Shown: positions 17,909-27,185, numbered from the stretch's first letter. The stretch: DNA of 64,000 nt from DATLZU01 sp051293835 (GCA_051293835.1 JBPKMA010000002.1:248001-312000); one strand, 5' to 3'. The notes: generated by a model not told the origin, from the letters alone. A program made the numbers and translations.

Positions 17909-18625
17909 ATGTTTCCATTGTCGAGCCGAGCAACGATCACCCTGCAACTGCGCGACGTCAGCTTCCGGCCTACGATCGGCATGGTGTTCTTTGCTCTGAT
18001 GACGATCCTACCCTTCCCAGTCCTCACTCGGGCCGAAATCTACCAGTTTATCGACGCGAACGGCACCATCTCGCTGACCAATGTGCCGTCTGATCCCCGC
18101 TATCGGAGAATCGACCTGGATTCGACGAGCCTTCGTAACACCTTGTCCGAAAAAGAGTTGGAATGCATGATCGCACGGCACTCCCGGCGGCATCGCCTTC
18201 ACCCGGCGCTGCTACGGGCGGTGATCAAAGCAGAGTCGGATTTCGACCCCAGGGCGGTCTCGCGAGCGGGAGCTGTGGGGCTCATGCAGTTGATGCCGCA
18301 AACAGCCATGCAATGGAATGTGCAAGACATTTATGATCCCGACGAAAACATCGGTGGAGGAGCCAGGCACCTGCGCTACCTGCTCGACCGCTTCCACGGC
18401 AACCTTCCCCTCGCCCTCGCAGCCTACAATGCAGGTGAAACCCTGGTGAAGCGATACTGGGCGCTGCCACCGATTGATGAAACGCGCCGGTATGTCTTCA
18501 AAGTCCTCCGTTATTACCGGCAGTTCCTGTTCGTCAATGCCGGTTCCGGACTCAAGACCGTTACCGCACGCGCCCACGCCACTCAACCACCTGACCTCGC
18601 GTTTTCGTCGTTTCCACGGCCATGA
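17909..18625 (+). CDS. Small lytic transglycosylase with N-terminal DUF4124-like segment
   Basis: Exported protein of about 238 residues. After a hydrophobic signal (MVFFALMTILPFPVLTRA) comes EIYQFIDANGTISLTNVPSD, the DUF4124-type motif often fused to transglycosylases, and then an SLT domain: IKAESDFDPRAVSRAGAVGL, QLMPQTA, NIGGGARHLRYLLDRF and LALAAYNAGE. The Glu in KAESDF is the expected catalytic residue. The start is uncertain (GTG 17810 overlapping the previous stop, ATG 17897, 17909 or 17991). Its 3' end overlaps the 3' end of nadB by 65 bases on the opposite strand. Confidence 0.8.
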   Translation: MFPLSSRATITLQLRDVSFRPTIGMVFFALMTILPFPVLTRAEIYQFIDANGTISLTNVPSDPRYRRIDLDSTSLRNTLSEKELECMIARHSRRHRLHPALLRAVIKAESDFDPRAVSRAGAVGLMQLMPQTAMQWNVQDIYDPDENIGGGARHLRYLLDRFHGNLPLALAAYNAGETLVKRYWALPPIDETRRYVFKVLRYYRQFLFVNAGSGLKTVTARAHATQPPDLAFSSFPRP

Positions 18626-20207
18626 CGCGCTCGTTGACCTGCGCCACCTGGCTATGTTGGCGCCAATCCGGTCGCGTTTTTCCGGGGAAGTCCGCCCGGT
18701 AATGCGCACCGACGCTGTTCTCTCGCCATAGCGCCGATTCGGCGATGCACTGTGCGACCTGAATCATATTCTTCACTTCCAACGCCGTCCTCGTCCTGAA
18801 GGACCGTGACACCAAGTGCGCCCAGCGCGACAATTGCGCCGTCGCGCTGGCAAGGGAATCCCGCGTCCTGACCAATCCGACTTTTCCCCACATCAGTCGA
18901 CGCAACGAACTCCGCAGTTTCTCGGCATCCTCCAGCTCGCACAATCCGCCGCTTTCCAGTTCTCTCGCGGACGGAACCGCCGGAACGTCTGGCAGGCGCG
19001 AAGCGAACGCTGTCGCCGCCCTCGCCGCCCGAGTCCCAAACACCAGCCCTTCCAACAGCGAGTTGCTGGCCAGGCGATTAGCGCCGTGAACTCCGCTGCA
19101 GGCAACTTCTCCAGCCGCGAACAGGCCGGGTAGGCTTGTCGCGCCCGACAGGTCGGTCCGCACCCCTCCCATCATGTAATGGGCGCTGGGCGAGACCGGA
19201 ATCCACTCCTCCGTGATATCGATGTCGTAGCGCAGGCAGGTGGCATAGATGGTTGGAAACCGTCGTCTGATGAACGACGCGTCCAGGTGCGTAACGTCCA
19301 GATAGACGTGGCGAGAGCGGGTTGCCGCCATCTCGGACCAAATCGCGCGGGCGACGATATCGCGCGGCGCCAGGTCGCCCGCCGGATGATACTTATGCAT
19401 GAAAAGTTCGCCCTTGCTGTTGCGGAGGCGGCCGCCTTCCCCGCGCATCGCCTCGGAAAGGAGGAACGGCGGACTGGACGGCAAATAAAGCGACGTGGGA
19501 TGGAACTGCACGAACTCCATATCCTCTAGCACCGCTCCAGCCCGCAAAGCCATCGCCATCCCGTCCCCAGTGGCGTTGGGCGGATTTGTAGTCCGCGCAT
19601 AGATCTGTCCCGCCCCTCCAGTTGCCAACACCACCGCCTTAGCGGGGATCACGATCCGCTGCCCCGACAGCTCATCCAGCACCAGCGCGCCGCAGCACCG
19701 TCCATCGACGACGACCAAGTCAACCGTGAAATGGCGCTCAAGTTGCCGGATCTGCTTGTGCCGACTTGCCTGAGCCAGCAACACCCGAACCATCTCGTTA
19801 CCGGTTGCGTCCCCGCGCGCCCGGAGGATGCGGCTGCGGCTATGCGCCGCCTCCCGGGCAAAGGCGAACTTTCCATCGACCTTATCGAATTCGGCTCCCC
19901 AGGCAATGAGTTCGTGAATGCGTTCCGGCCCCTCTTCCACCAACACCCGCACGGCCTCTTCCCGACACAGCCCATGGCCCGCCTTCAGCGTGTCGTTTAG
20001 ATGGATGGCCACATCGTCTTCCTCGCTCAACGCCACCGCGACGCCGCCTTGCGCATAGATCGAACTGCTTTCGAGCGGGTGACCTTTCGTCAGGATCAAG
20101 ACGCGGCCATGCGAAGACAGCTCGATCGCAGCGCGCAAGCCCGCGACCCCGCTCCCGATGACCAAAAAATCCGCCTCCGTCGTGTGATTTCGAGTCGCCG
20201 ACCTCAT
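18561..20207 (-). CDS. nadB: L-aspartate oxidase
   Basis: FAD-dependent enzyme (548 residues) that oxidises L-aspartate to iminoaspartate, the first step of de novo NAD synthesis. The dinucleotide motif FLVIGSGVAGLRAAIEL, the SSSIYAQGGVAVALS segment, the VQFHPTSLY motif and GANRLASNSLLEGLVFG are family hallmarks. The ATG at 20207 has AAGGGGG upstream and overlaps the stop of the preceding lipoprotein gene in an ATGA arrangement. nadA and nadC are not in the window. The 3' end overlaps the convergent transglycosylase gene. Confidence 0.93.
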   Translation of the reverse strand: MRSATRNHTTEADFLVIGSGVAGLRAAIELSSHGRVLILTKGHPLESSSIYAQGGVAVALSEEDDVAIHLNDTLKAGHGLCREEAVRVLVEEGPERIHELIAWGAEFDKVDGKFAFAREAAHSRSRILRARGDATGNEMVRVLLAQASRHKQIRQLERHFTVDLVVVDGRCCGALVLDELSGQRIVIPAKAVVLATGGAGQIYARTTNPPNATGDGMAMALRAGAVLEDMEFVQFHPTSLYLPSSPPFLLSEAMRGEGGRLRNSKGELFMHKYHPAGDLAPRDIVARAIWSEMAATRSRHVYLDVTHLDASFIRRRFPTIYATCLRYDIDITEEWIPVSPSAHYMMGGVRTDLSGATSLPGLFAAGEVACSGVHGANRLASNSLLEGLVFGTRAARAATAFASRLPDVPAVPSARELESGGLCELEDAEKLRSSLRRLMWGKVGLVRTRDSLASATAQLSRWAHLVSRSFRTRTALEVKNMIQVAQCIAESALWRENSVGAHYRADFPGKTRPDWRQHSQVAQVNERVMAVETTKTRGQVVEWRGRVR

Positions 20208-20719
20208 CGGTCCCCCTTCTCCACTTCGCCGCTCGCTTGTTCGGATCCCGCTTGGCGGGCCGTCATCCCGAACGGTAAGTCTCCCTCGAATCCCTTGAGG
20301 AGAATCGACTGGACTCCGACCCACTGAAGGCGGCCGTGTCCGCGCTGGCGGATACCGGGTTCACCAGGCTTCTGCTTCCACTGCCCCTGCCAATGCACAA
20401 AGACATCGATAGTGTCTCCATCGATCACGATGCGCTCGATCGTCCAGTCCAGGGTGATCTCCTGGAAGCTGTCGAAGTCGCGCCGGGCGTCGCGGTGCAG
20501 CCGCTCCAACGCATCCAGCGGCAACATCAATGACTCTAACGCCGAAGCATCTCTATTGACGTACGCCCTGCGCAGCGATTCGACCGCCGCATCGATTCGC
20601 CGAAACCGCTCATGATCTTCCGGATACAGTGGGCCTTTCGACGAACAGGCGAACAGCACCATGACGAGGGGGAGCGAGAGCGCGAGGAGTCTTGCCAGGC
20701 GACGTTCCGGCGTGAGCAT
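20204..20719 (-). CDS. Small lipoprotein of unknown function
   Basis: A 171-residue protein with a lipoprotein signal: basic N-terminus, hydrophobic stretch LLALSLPLVMVLF and lipobox FAC at about residues 23-25 followed by SSKGP. The mature part is a compact alpha/beta domain (FRRIDAAVESLRRAYVNRDA, WTIERIVIDGDTIDVFVHWQ) that resembles nuclear-transport-factor-2-like folds in general pattern, though I cannot assign a family. It overlaps nadB by four bases, so the two are translated together; no functional link to NAD synthesis is apparent. Confidence 0.7.
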   Translation of the reverse strand: MLTPERRLARLLALSLPLVMVLFACSSKGPLYPEDHERFRRIDAAVESLRRAYVNRDASALESLMLPLDALERLHRDARRDFDSFQEITLDWTIERIVIDGDTIDVFVHWQGQWKQKPGEPGIRQRGHGRLQWVGVQSILLKGFEGDLPFGMTARQAGSEQASGEVEKGDR

Positions 20720-20875
20720 GCCGCAGTATAGGAATCCGCGTTGAAGCGGGTCAAGCGACCGGCTCGGCGCAGCGGGCACAATTCTCCTGGTCGATTGCTT
20801 GACAGCGTCGCAAACGCTATGGTACGAGACTGCCGCCTTCGGGTCAGAGGCTTTGCGTAAGGCACCGCATCGTGC

Positions 20876-20904
20876 TTGCATTTTGCGCGGGGAGACTTTA
20901 GACT
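20876..20904 (+). promoter_or_regulatory. Promoter of the 31-residue basic protein
   Basis: TTGCAT (20876-20881), 17 bases, TAGACT (20899-20904), 22 bases before the ATG at 20927. A plausible housekeeping promoter, divergent from the lipoprotein-nadB operon. Confidence 0.45.
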
Positions 20905-20926
20905 CGCTCCTGCGAGGAGATCGCGT

Positions 20927-21022
20927 ATGTCGAGCGTGCTGAAGAAACGCCGGAAGAAGATGCGCAAGCACAAGTATAAAAAGCTGCGCCGGCGCCAGAA
21001 GTTCCTGCGCCGGAAGAGCTGA
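20927..21022 (+). CDS. 31-residue, highly basic AURKAIP1/COX24-like protein
   Basis: A tiny but convincing gene: strong ribosome binding site GAGGAGA six bases before ATG, then 31 codons ending in TGA. The product begins MSSVLKKRRKKMRKHKYK and contains about 18 Lys/Arg residues. Such proteins are annotated in many bacteria as AURKAIP1/COX24 domain proteins, homologous to the C-terminal part of mitochondrial ribosomal protein mS38, and are thought to sit on the small ribosomal subunit. The role here is inference. It is followed 30 bases later by another small gene. Confidence 0.75.
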   Translation: MSSVLKKRRKKMRKHKYKKLRRRQKFLRRKS

Positions 21023-21052
21023 GTCCCTCTCATGTGAGGGACGGAGGCCATC

Positions 21053-21271
21053 GTGCCAGAGGGCAAAAAAGTTCGCATCCGCGTTCGAACGGTCAACTGC
21101 ACGTACGTCGGGGATTTTCTCATCCCCCCAATGCGCAACCGTATCACTGACGCGATCAACGAAGAAAAACGGCTTTTCATCAGCCTGACGGATGTACTCA
21201 TCAACGACAAAGATCGATCCGACTTCGTCGCTCTCAATAAAAATCTCATCGAGTCGATCACCCAGTTGTAG
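21053..21271 (+). CDS. Conserved-looking 72-residue protein, function unknown
   Basis: Starts at a GTG with GGAGG five bases upstream. The product is a small soluble protein of mixed beta/alpha pattern (VRIRVRTVNCTYVGDFLIP, then RNRITDAINEEKRLFISLTD) without signal peptide, cysteine motif or membrane segment. The beta-rich N-terminal half resembles small PilZ/Sm-like barrels in pattern but I do not recognise a family. It follows the basic ribosomal-type peptide by 30 bases and probably shares its transcript. Confidence 0.65.
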   Translation: MPEGKKVRIRVRTVNCTYVGDFLIPPMRNRITDAINEEKRLFISLTDVLINDKDRSDFVALNKNLIESITQL

Positions 21272-21370
21272 ATTGCTCCCCCTCGGCCTCCTGTCTTCTC
21301 GACCTCGCTCCCCGTCGCCCGCTTTCGGGGCGCTTTCTTCGGCAGTCATCCGTGCCTAAGAGACCGCTTC

Positions 21371-23095
21371 ATGTCGCATTACGCCCGCTTGTATCCCTTT
21401 CTCAGACCTTATCTGCCGCGCATGGCGGCCGCGGCGGTCATGACCATGGCAGTCGCAGCCTTCAACCTCGCCTTGTTGAGACTGGCCGGCAGCCTCTGGG
21501 ACATCATCACCGTGCAACGGGACCCGCAACGCATGACCGACGCAATCGGACTGTTCATCGGGCTTATCGCGCTGCAAGGGCTCTTTTCTATGGGGCACAG
21601 CTATTTGACAGCCTGGGTCTCGCAGCGGGCCGTGGCGGATTTTCGCATGCATCTGTTCGCCCATCTCCAAAGATTGTCAGTCAGCTTCTTCGCGAAACGT
21701 CGGACCGGGGAGCTACTCTCCCGGCTCATGAACGACGTCAACATTGTCCAGACCGTCATGACCGAGACGCCTATCGATTCAGCCAAACAGTTGGTCACCT
21801 TCGTCGGCGGCACTGTCTTTCTGTTCGTAATGAATTGGCGCCTCTGCCTGCTGATTCTGCTTCTCCTGCCCATTTTGGTGCTCGTCGCCCGCCTCTTCGG
21901 CCGGCGGCTCAAAGCGCTCTCCACCTCGATTCAGGACCAGACCGCCTCGATCAGCACGCTCGTAGAGGAAGTGATCTCCGGTATCCGCATCGTGAAGTCA
22001 TTCGTCCGGACGGCCGATGAGGAGCGGCGGTTCGCCTCACACATCCAGGCCGCCCTGGCCATCTCACTCCGCCGGGCGGCGGTGCTTGCTGTCTTTATCC
22101 CCACCATCAGCCTGCTAACCTTCTCAGCTGCAGCGGCGGTTCTATGGTATGGTGGTCTCCAGGTGATCGAAGGGATCGTGACGCCGGGAGACCTGTTTGC
22201 CTTCGTGCTGTTCGCCGGCATCCTGATCGGCCCCTTCAGTTCGGCCGCTCGCGTGTTCGCGCAAGTCAAAGAAGCCCAGGGCTCCTTGCAGCGGGTCTTT
22301 GAGATTCTCGACACCGAACCGGACATTCGTGATCAGCCCGACGCCGTGGACTTGCCGCCGATTGCTGGCCACGTGCGGGCCGAGCGGATTTCCTTCGCGT
22401 ATGACACACGTGTCCCGGTATTGACAGACGTCTCTTTCGAGGCTAAGCCGGGAGAGCGGATCGCGCTGGTAGGACCGACCGGCGCGGGCAAAACCACGGT
22501 CGTCAATCTCCTCCATCGCTTCTACGATCCCCTCGAAGGGCGGATTACGATCGATGGATACGATCTCCGTCGGGTGAAGCTCGACAGCCTCTATCGGCAG
22601 ATTGCCTTGGTCCCCCAGGAGACCATCTTGTTCGGGGGGACGATTCTCGACAACATCCGGTACGGTCGAGAGGATGCGACAGAAGAGGAAGTCCTCGTCG
22701 CTAGCCGAGCGGCCCACGCCCATGAATTCATCAGCGCATTGCCCGACGGGTACCAGACCATCGTCGGCGAAAAGGGCGTGAATCTCTCAGGTGGCCAGCG
22801 ACAACGGGTGGCGATCGCCCGGGCAATTCTCAAAAATCCGAGAATCCTTCTCCTCGATGAAGCAACCTCTTCGCTGGACAGCGAATCCGAGCGACTCATC
22901 CAGGATGCGCTCGAACGGTTGATGGCCGGCCGGACAACCTTTGTAGTCGCGCACCGGCTCACCACCGTCCAGCAGGCCGACCGGATTCTGGTACTCAATA
23001 AGGGCAGGATTGTGGAAGAAGGGACCCACGCCTCATTGATGGAACGACGAGGTTTTTATCACTATCTATATACGCTCCGCCTGCAAGAGCAATGA
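21371..23095 (+). CDS. msbA: MsbA-like ABC exporter (fused membrane and ATPase domains)
   Basis: Half-transporter of 574 residues with six membrane helices (about 15-310) and a complete nucleotide-binding domain: Walker A GPTGAGKT, Q-loop VPQETILF, signature LSGGQRQRVAIARAIL, Walker B ILLLDEATSSLD and H-loop VAHRL. Closest in layout to MsbA, the lipid A-core flippase; multidrug exporters of the same family cannot be excluded by eye. In contrast to the exporter at 36463-38133, all catalytic residues are intact. No obvious operon partner follows. Confidence 0.85.
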   Translation: MSHYARLYPFLRPYLPRMAAAAVMTMAVAAFNLALLRLAGSLWDIITVQRDPQRMTDAIGLFIGLIALQGLFSMGHSYLTAWVSQRAVADFRMHLFAHLQRLSVSFFAKRRTGELLSRLMNDVNIVQTVMTETPIDSAKQLVTFVGGTVFLFVMNWRLCLLILLLLPILVLVARLFGRRLKALSTSIQDQTASISTLVEEVISGIRIVKSFVRTADEERRFASHIQAALAISLRRAAVLAVFIPTISLLTFSAAAAVLWYGGLQVIEGIVTPGDLFAFVLFAGILIGPFSSAARVFAQVKEAQGSLQRVFEILDTEPDIRDQPDAVDLPPIAGHVRAERISFAYDTRVPVLTDVSFEAKPGERIALVGPTGAGKTTVVNLLHRFYDPLEGRITIDGYDLRRVKLDSLYRQIALVPQETILFGGTILDNIRYGREDATEEEVLVASRAAHAHEFISALPDGYQTIVGEKGVNLSGGQRQRVAIARAILKNPRILLLDEATSSLDSESERLIQDALERLMAGRTTFVVAHRLTTVQQADRILVLNKGRIVEEGTHASLMERRGFYHYLYTLRLQEQ

Positions 23096-23178
23096 ACGAA
23101 CAGCCAATAACACATCGGGAAGTCTTCCCCCTCGAAGACCCGCTACCGTTGTGAGTTGCCCGCTGATCGCTGTTCGCT

Positions 23179-23856
23179 TTATTTCACCTTCGAGAAATCC
23201 GCGTCAAAATCGACCATCTTCCCATCCGGGTAGAAAATGATCACTTTGGTTTTGGCGTTCGGGTCAAAGCTCTCATAGGCGAATCGGGCGGTGAAGCGGG
23301 AACGGTAAGCAGGTCCCTGGCCATCGTTCTTGCGGCCGCGTTCGGCCGGACTCACATCAATGGGCTTGATGGTCTTGCCGTTCTGCTGAAACACCACCTG
23401 AGCCCCCTCGGCGAAATACTCATCGTCTCCGCAGAGTTGCACCTCGATCTCCATGTTCGGCATGTCGATGACTTTCTGGATGAATTCCTCCGGCATCCGA
23501 ACGTCTTTCTTTTGCTTCTTGGATTCGGTGGCTTCTTGTCGGCCGAACGCTTCCAACCGATACCGCTTGGTTCGCAAAATGGCGCTGGCACCGCATGGGT
23601 CCTTTTCCGGATCGGCACCGACGCGAGTCGCCAAGGATGCTTGCTGCAAAACCTTTTTGACCTCTTCCGGAGTATTCGCCCTTTCCATCGGCACCCGACC
23701 TGCTTCGAGAGCCTTCTTGGCTTCCTCCATCGTCAGTTTCACATCGATCGCGGCAGCCGGATCGGCCGCCATAGCCCATCCGCCTAATGTCACAGCTGCA
23801 AGCGCCGCCGACACTCGCCCTCCCCTCCGTTTTCCAGATTCGCCCTCCGACCGCAT
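23179..23856 (-). CDS. Exported protein of unknown function
   Basis: A 225-residue protein with a signal peptide (RVSAALAAVTLGGWAMAADPAAA) and a hydrophilic mature part containing two cysteines (DPCGASAI and VQLCGDDEY). The strong ribosome binding site AAGGAGGGG sits right before ATG 23856. The C-terminal half is beta-rich (FTARFAYESFDPNAKTKVII). I do not recognise a family. It follows maf on the same strand 70 bases downstream. Confidence 0.65.
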   Translation of the reverse strand: MRSEGESGKRRGGRVSAALAAVTLGGWAMAADPAAAIDVKLTMEEAKKALEAGRVPMERANTPEEVKKVLQQASLATRVGADPEKDPCGASAILRTKRYRLEAFGRQEATESKKQKKDVRMPEEFIQKVIDMPNMEIEVQLCGDDEYFAEGAQVVFQQNGKTIKPIDVSPAERGRKNDGQGPAYRSRFTARFAYESFDPNAKTKVIIFYPDGKMVDFDADFSKVK

Positions 23857-23926
23857 GTCCCCCCTCCTTGCGCGGAACGCGCCTCGTGTGGATGGCATTG
23901 TAAGGATGGCCAAAGCGTTTTGCAAT

Positions 23927-24559
23927 CTAGCTCGCGAAGCGCGCCCAATTGGGATACGGTTTCGTCCGGTACAAGGCCTCCACATCCACCGGCACTTCGA
24001 TCCCATAGGCTTGGAGACGATCGGCCACCAGCCGTATCGGCAACCCCACCGCGGCCGTATAATCACCAGAGATCTTGGCAATCAGTTGGCCTCCTAGGCC
24101 CTGAATGGCGTAGGCGCCGGCCTTTCCCAAACTTTCGCCGGTGTCGAGAGAGCGTTCGATCTCGTCGGGTCCGAAATTCCTCATCCAGACCCGCACGCTC
24201 GTTTCAGCCACATCATCAACGTCGTCGAGGAGCCGCCTGCAGGCGACCGCGGTATGGACCACGTGGTCTCGGCCGGAGAGGCGCCGGAGCATGGCGCGAG
24301 CCCCCGGCAGATCAACTGGCTTGCCCAGCACCGCACCGTCCAGAACGATCAGCGTGTCGCTGCCGAGAACCAGCGAGTCGGGAAAGCGCGCAGCGCAAGA
24401 GTCCGCCTTGCCCCGAGCGAATTCCGCTGCCAGAGTCGCGGCGGGTACGCCGGGGCGCACCTGCTCCTGATACAACGGTCTCTCGACCCTGAACGGGACT
24501 TGGAGAAGGCCCAAAAGTTCGATCCTGCGGGGAGAGGTTGACGCGAGGATCAGCGGCAT
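23927..24559 (-). CDS. maf: Maf-like nucleoside triphosphate pyrophosphatase
   Basis: A 210-residue house-cleaning pyrophosphatase (Maf/YhdE type), which hydrolyses dTTP, UTP or modified nucleotides. Motifs: ILASTSPRRIELL at the N-terminus (the nucleotide-binding SxSPRR), VLGSDTLIVLDG, LGKPVDLPGARAMLRRLSGRDHVVHTAV and GKAGAYAIQGLG. It starts inside the decayed end of the dus pseudogene, so it may now be read from the upstream MNIO transcript. Confidence 0.9.
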   Translation of the reverse strand: MPLILASTSPRRIELLGLLQVPFRVERPLYQEQVRPGVPAATLAAEFARGKADSCAARFPDSLVLGSDTLIVLDGAVLGKPVDLPGARAMLRRLSGRDHVVHTAVACRRLLDDVDDVAETSVRVWMRNFGPDEIERSLDTGESLGKAGAYAIQGLGGQLIAKISGDYTAAVGLPIRLVADRLQAYGIEVPVDVEALYRTKPYPNWARFAS

Positions 24560-25722
24560 GAGTCAGTAGGCTGAAAGGACGGAAGACGATCGTCCGTGCG
24601 CTGAAGAAGTGGACCGCTCGTCCGGCCGACGCCAGCCAGTGGGGCGAACTCCGTGATAATCCGCTCGACATCGGCGGGACTGGACACCTGGAACATTTTC
24701 GCCCGCATCGCGGCGGCGGCGGGGAAAGCCCTTGTAATACCAGCCCAAGTGCTTGCGCATGCGTAGAAACCGTTCGGGCCCGCACAACGCATAGAACTGG
24801 CGAGCATGGGCCATCATCACCTGAAACCGCTCGCCCAGGCTCACCGCGACATCGAGCGGGCCGGAGAGCCGGTCAGCTCCATTCTGCTTCGATCAGACCT
24901 CGCGCTTCGCAAGGTCCTTGGTGCGGAACACCCAGGGCGCACCCAAAGCTCCTCTTCCGACGATCACGCCATGCACTCCGCTCTCAAGCACGCATCGGAC
25001 GACCTGCCGCATGGACATGACATCGCCGTTTCCCCACAGCAATGTTCCGCTTCCGGACACGATCCGCTCGGCCTGCGCGATGGCGTTCGAATTTGCTTCA
25101 CCCTGGCACATCTGCCGCAGCGTCTGACTGTGAACAGAAATGACCACCGGCCGCTCCTCCACCAAGTGAGCAATCCACTCTTCAAACCATGACGCAGTCA
25201 TACCCTCACGCGTCTTGACCGAGAGCGGAATGACCCGGTGCGGCACCGTCGGGTGTCCGTTCCGGGCGATATTCATCGCTTTCAGTAAATCCGCGTGCGC
25301 CGGCCTGAGGCCAGCCTGCTCAGGCGTCTGTCCCGCCGACTAATCCAGAATACCTTGCCGCGTGGCGCAATAATGGCGCGGGCGAGGGCCGGCGTTCGGA
25401 TCAAGCCTGCGCCGCAACCGAGGAGGCGACGTTGCGCGAAGGACAGCCCATGTTGATGGCAAGCCCGTCGAATCCGAGCTCGCACACCGCATGGGGTCCT
25501 TGCCGGACAGTTGCGCAACGATCGCTCGTTCGACTCCGCTGTACCGAAGCGTCTCCACCACGAATCAGGGCCCCGGCAGATGTGATTGACATGCGTGAAC
25601 TCCGTGAACAGAGCATCAGGACACCCCTGTTCCGCCACCGGTTTCCTGAACTCCGCATCTGTGGCGCCGTCCATGGGAGCCAGCCTGATGACCAGCCGGG
25701 GAAGCGAATCCCAGAAGCTCAT
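24550..25722 (-). pseudogene. dus: tRNA-dihydrouridine synthase, heavily decayed
   Basis: Pieces of a Dus flavoenzyme lie in all three minus-strand frames in the right order. RLAPMDGATDAEFRKPVAEQ (from ATG 25722) shifts frame after GPDS; IVAQLSGKDP follows, then with a deletion VCELGFDGLAINMGCPSRNV (the active-site Cys), another shift to GAGLIRTPALARAII and another to TRQGILD. An in-frame TAG (25340-25342) replaces the expected Trp, the next stretch runs from SAGQTPEQAG to TKDLAKREV, a TGA (24893-24895) follows, and a last shift falls in GFPRR/AAAAMRAKMFQVSS. At least four indels and two nonsense changes: not a sequencing slip. The former start overlaps the MNIO gene stop (ATGA). Confidence 0.9.
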
Positions 25723-27185
25723 GCCGTCACCTCGACTCCCGCCGCCGGCTCATTGGCCACTTGGTAAGCGGTCCGCAGCATCGCAGCCTCGCGCTCTGCG
25801 GCTGGAACCGCTGAGGGAAGCCAGTTGCGGACAAATTCGACAAACCGCTCGATCTTCAGCAGAAAGAAATCATACGGGGCCGTCGTCGGATGAGGCATGC
25901 GAAACCAATGGTCTACGAACTTCTCAAGCTCGACGCCGTGCCCCTCCAACAATCGGCACGTTTCCGGAAACATGTCGCGTAGGTCTCCCCCCCAATGAAG
26001 AAGCTCGTTCGGCAGATAGTGGCGACGATAGCGATCCACGCCATCACGATTTCCAATCAGCCCGAGTGATTCCGTCGCCAGTGGATGCGAGACTCCGGAG
26101 ACAAGCTCGGCATATCGCGCATAGTCGCGTTGAAGGCGCATCTTGTCGATGCGGCTGCACGAGGCCCCCTGACCTTTACGATCGAACTTCGCCGCGTGCA
26201 CCTTCTCCGAAGGCGGCGTGCCCCGCCGATCAAAGGCGCTGGCGAACTCTCTGCGGAACCGTCGATATTCCTGGACGATCTGTGGAATCGGTTTATTGTC
26301 GACTTCCAAGGCGACTCCTCTGAGATGGACCAAGTCCGGACGGGCCAGCACCTGCGCGAGCAAGTCGAACAGCATGTCCGGGATCGGCGCCGCATGGTCG
26401 TCGAGGAGGCGAGGAGGGGTTGTATCGTCGGTCGCTTCTTCCCCGTCTCCCTCCGCCGACAGACCGGCCACATGAATCTCCACCACCCGCTCGACCGGGA
26501 ACACATCCAGAAAGTTCTCTACGAAGCGCTCCATGCTGGAACGCCCTCCCTCGTTCGAATACCGGTAGACCGTCCAGAGATGGCCGAGGTCGAGCACCAG
26601 GCCGCAGGCCGTGCGATCAGCGATTAGTCGAAAGAACCGCGCAATCGGAACGGTCCCGAATCCGAAATAGGTGAGCGGAGGCATCTCTAGCAGAAAAAGC
26701 GGTCCCAGGCCGTTCGCCATCTCGCAGCGCTGGTCGAGGTGGTGCTGCACCAGCGTGATATGCTCGGCAACCACTGCCGCGCTGGTCTCGGTGAACAGCG
26801 GCGGCAGATACCTGCCGAAGGTATAACCGGCCATCTGCTTGCTCGCACATTCGTGAGTCATCCAATGGCTGCGCAGCACCCGCAGATGCGTCGCCGCCGT
26901 CTCCAATTCCAACCTGTAGGGATACTGTTCGCACCAATCCGGCTGCGTGATCCACAACCCTTCCCCGTGATAGGCCAGAGCGATCGACGGGAGCTGGCGT
27001 CTGACCGCGGCAAGCGCTGCATTATTCGCTTTGAAGAGCTCCACATAGTCCACGTTCGACGCCTCGTCGCCCAAAGCTCCGAGCAGTTCGCCTACCTCGG
27101 GACAATACACATCCGTCGACAACCCGAACCCATGCATCGGGATCGCGTCGATGCGTTTCAAGAATTCCTGGTCAACCGTCGCCAT
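25719..27185 (-). CDS. MNIO/DUF692-type multinuclear iron oxidase, extended
   Basis: A 488-residue protein whose first ~310 residues fit the DUF692 TIM-barrel family (multinuclear non-heme iron-dependent oxidative enzymes, e.g. MbnB and BufB). Expected metal ligands are visible in order: His73 (AYHGEG), His107/His111, Glu167 (LLEMPP), Asp199 and His202 (LDLGHLW), His238 (EIHVAG), the acidic/His pair around 262-264 and Glu294 (ALEVDN). The last ~170 residues are an extension ending in DFFLLKIERFVEFVRNWLP, possibly a fused partner domain. Family members modify peptide precursors, but no precursor or partner gene is adjacent. It reads directly into the dead dus gene. Confidence 0.75.
   Translation of the reverse strand: MATVDQEFLKRIDAIPMHGFGLSTDVYCPEVGELLGALGDEASNVDYVELFKANNAALAAVRRQLPSIALAYHGEGLWITQPDWCEQYPYRLELETAATHLRVLRSHWMTHECASKQMAGYTFGRYLPPLFTETSAAVVAEHITLVQHHLDQRCEMANGLGPLFLLEMPPLTYFGFGTVPIARFFRLIADRTACGLVLDLGHLWTVYRYSNEGGRSSMERFVENFLDVFPVERVVEIHVAGLSAEGDGEEATDDTTPPRLLDDHAAPIPDMLFDLLAQVLARPDLVHLRGVALEVDNKPIPQIVQEYRRFRREFASAFDRRGTPPSEKVHAAKFDRKGQGASCSRIDKMRLQRDYARYAELVSGVSHPLATESLGLIGNRDGVDRYRRHYLPNELLHWGGDLRDMFPETCRLLEGHGVELEKFVDHWFRMPHPTTAPYDFFLLKIERFVEFVRNWLPSAVPAAEREAAMLRTAYQVANEPAAGVEVTA

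Noticed and set aside
24550..25722. Dus fragments as sequencing errors
   Set aside because: Neighbouring genes are intact over many kilobases, and the fragments differ by substitutions creating stops and by a multi-codon deletion, not only by homopolymer shifts.
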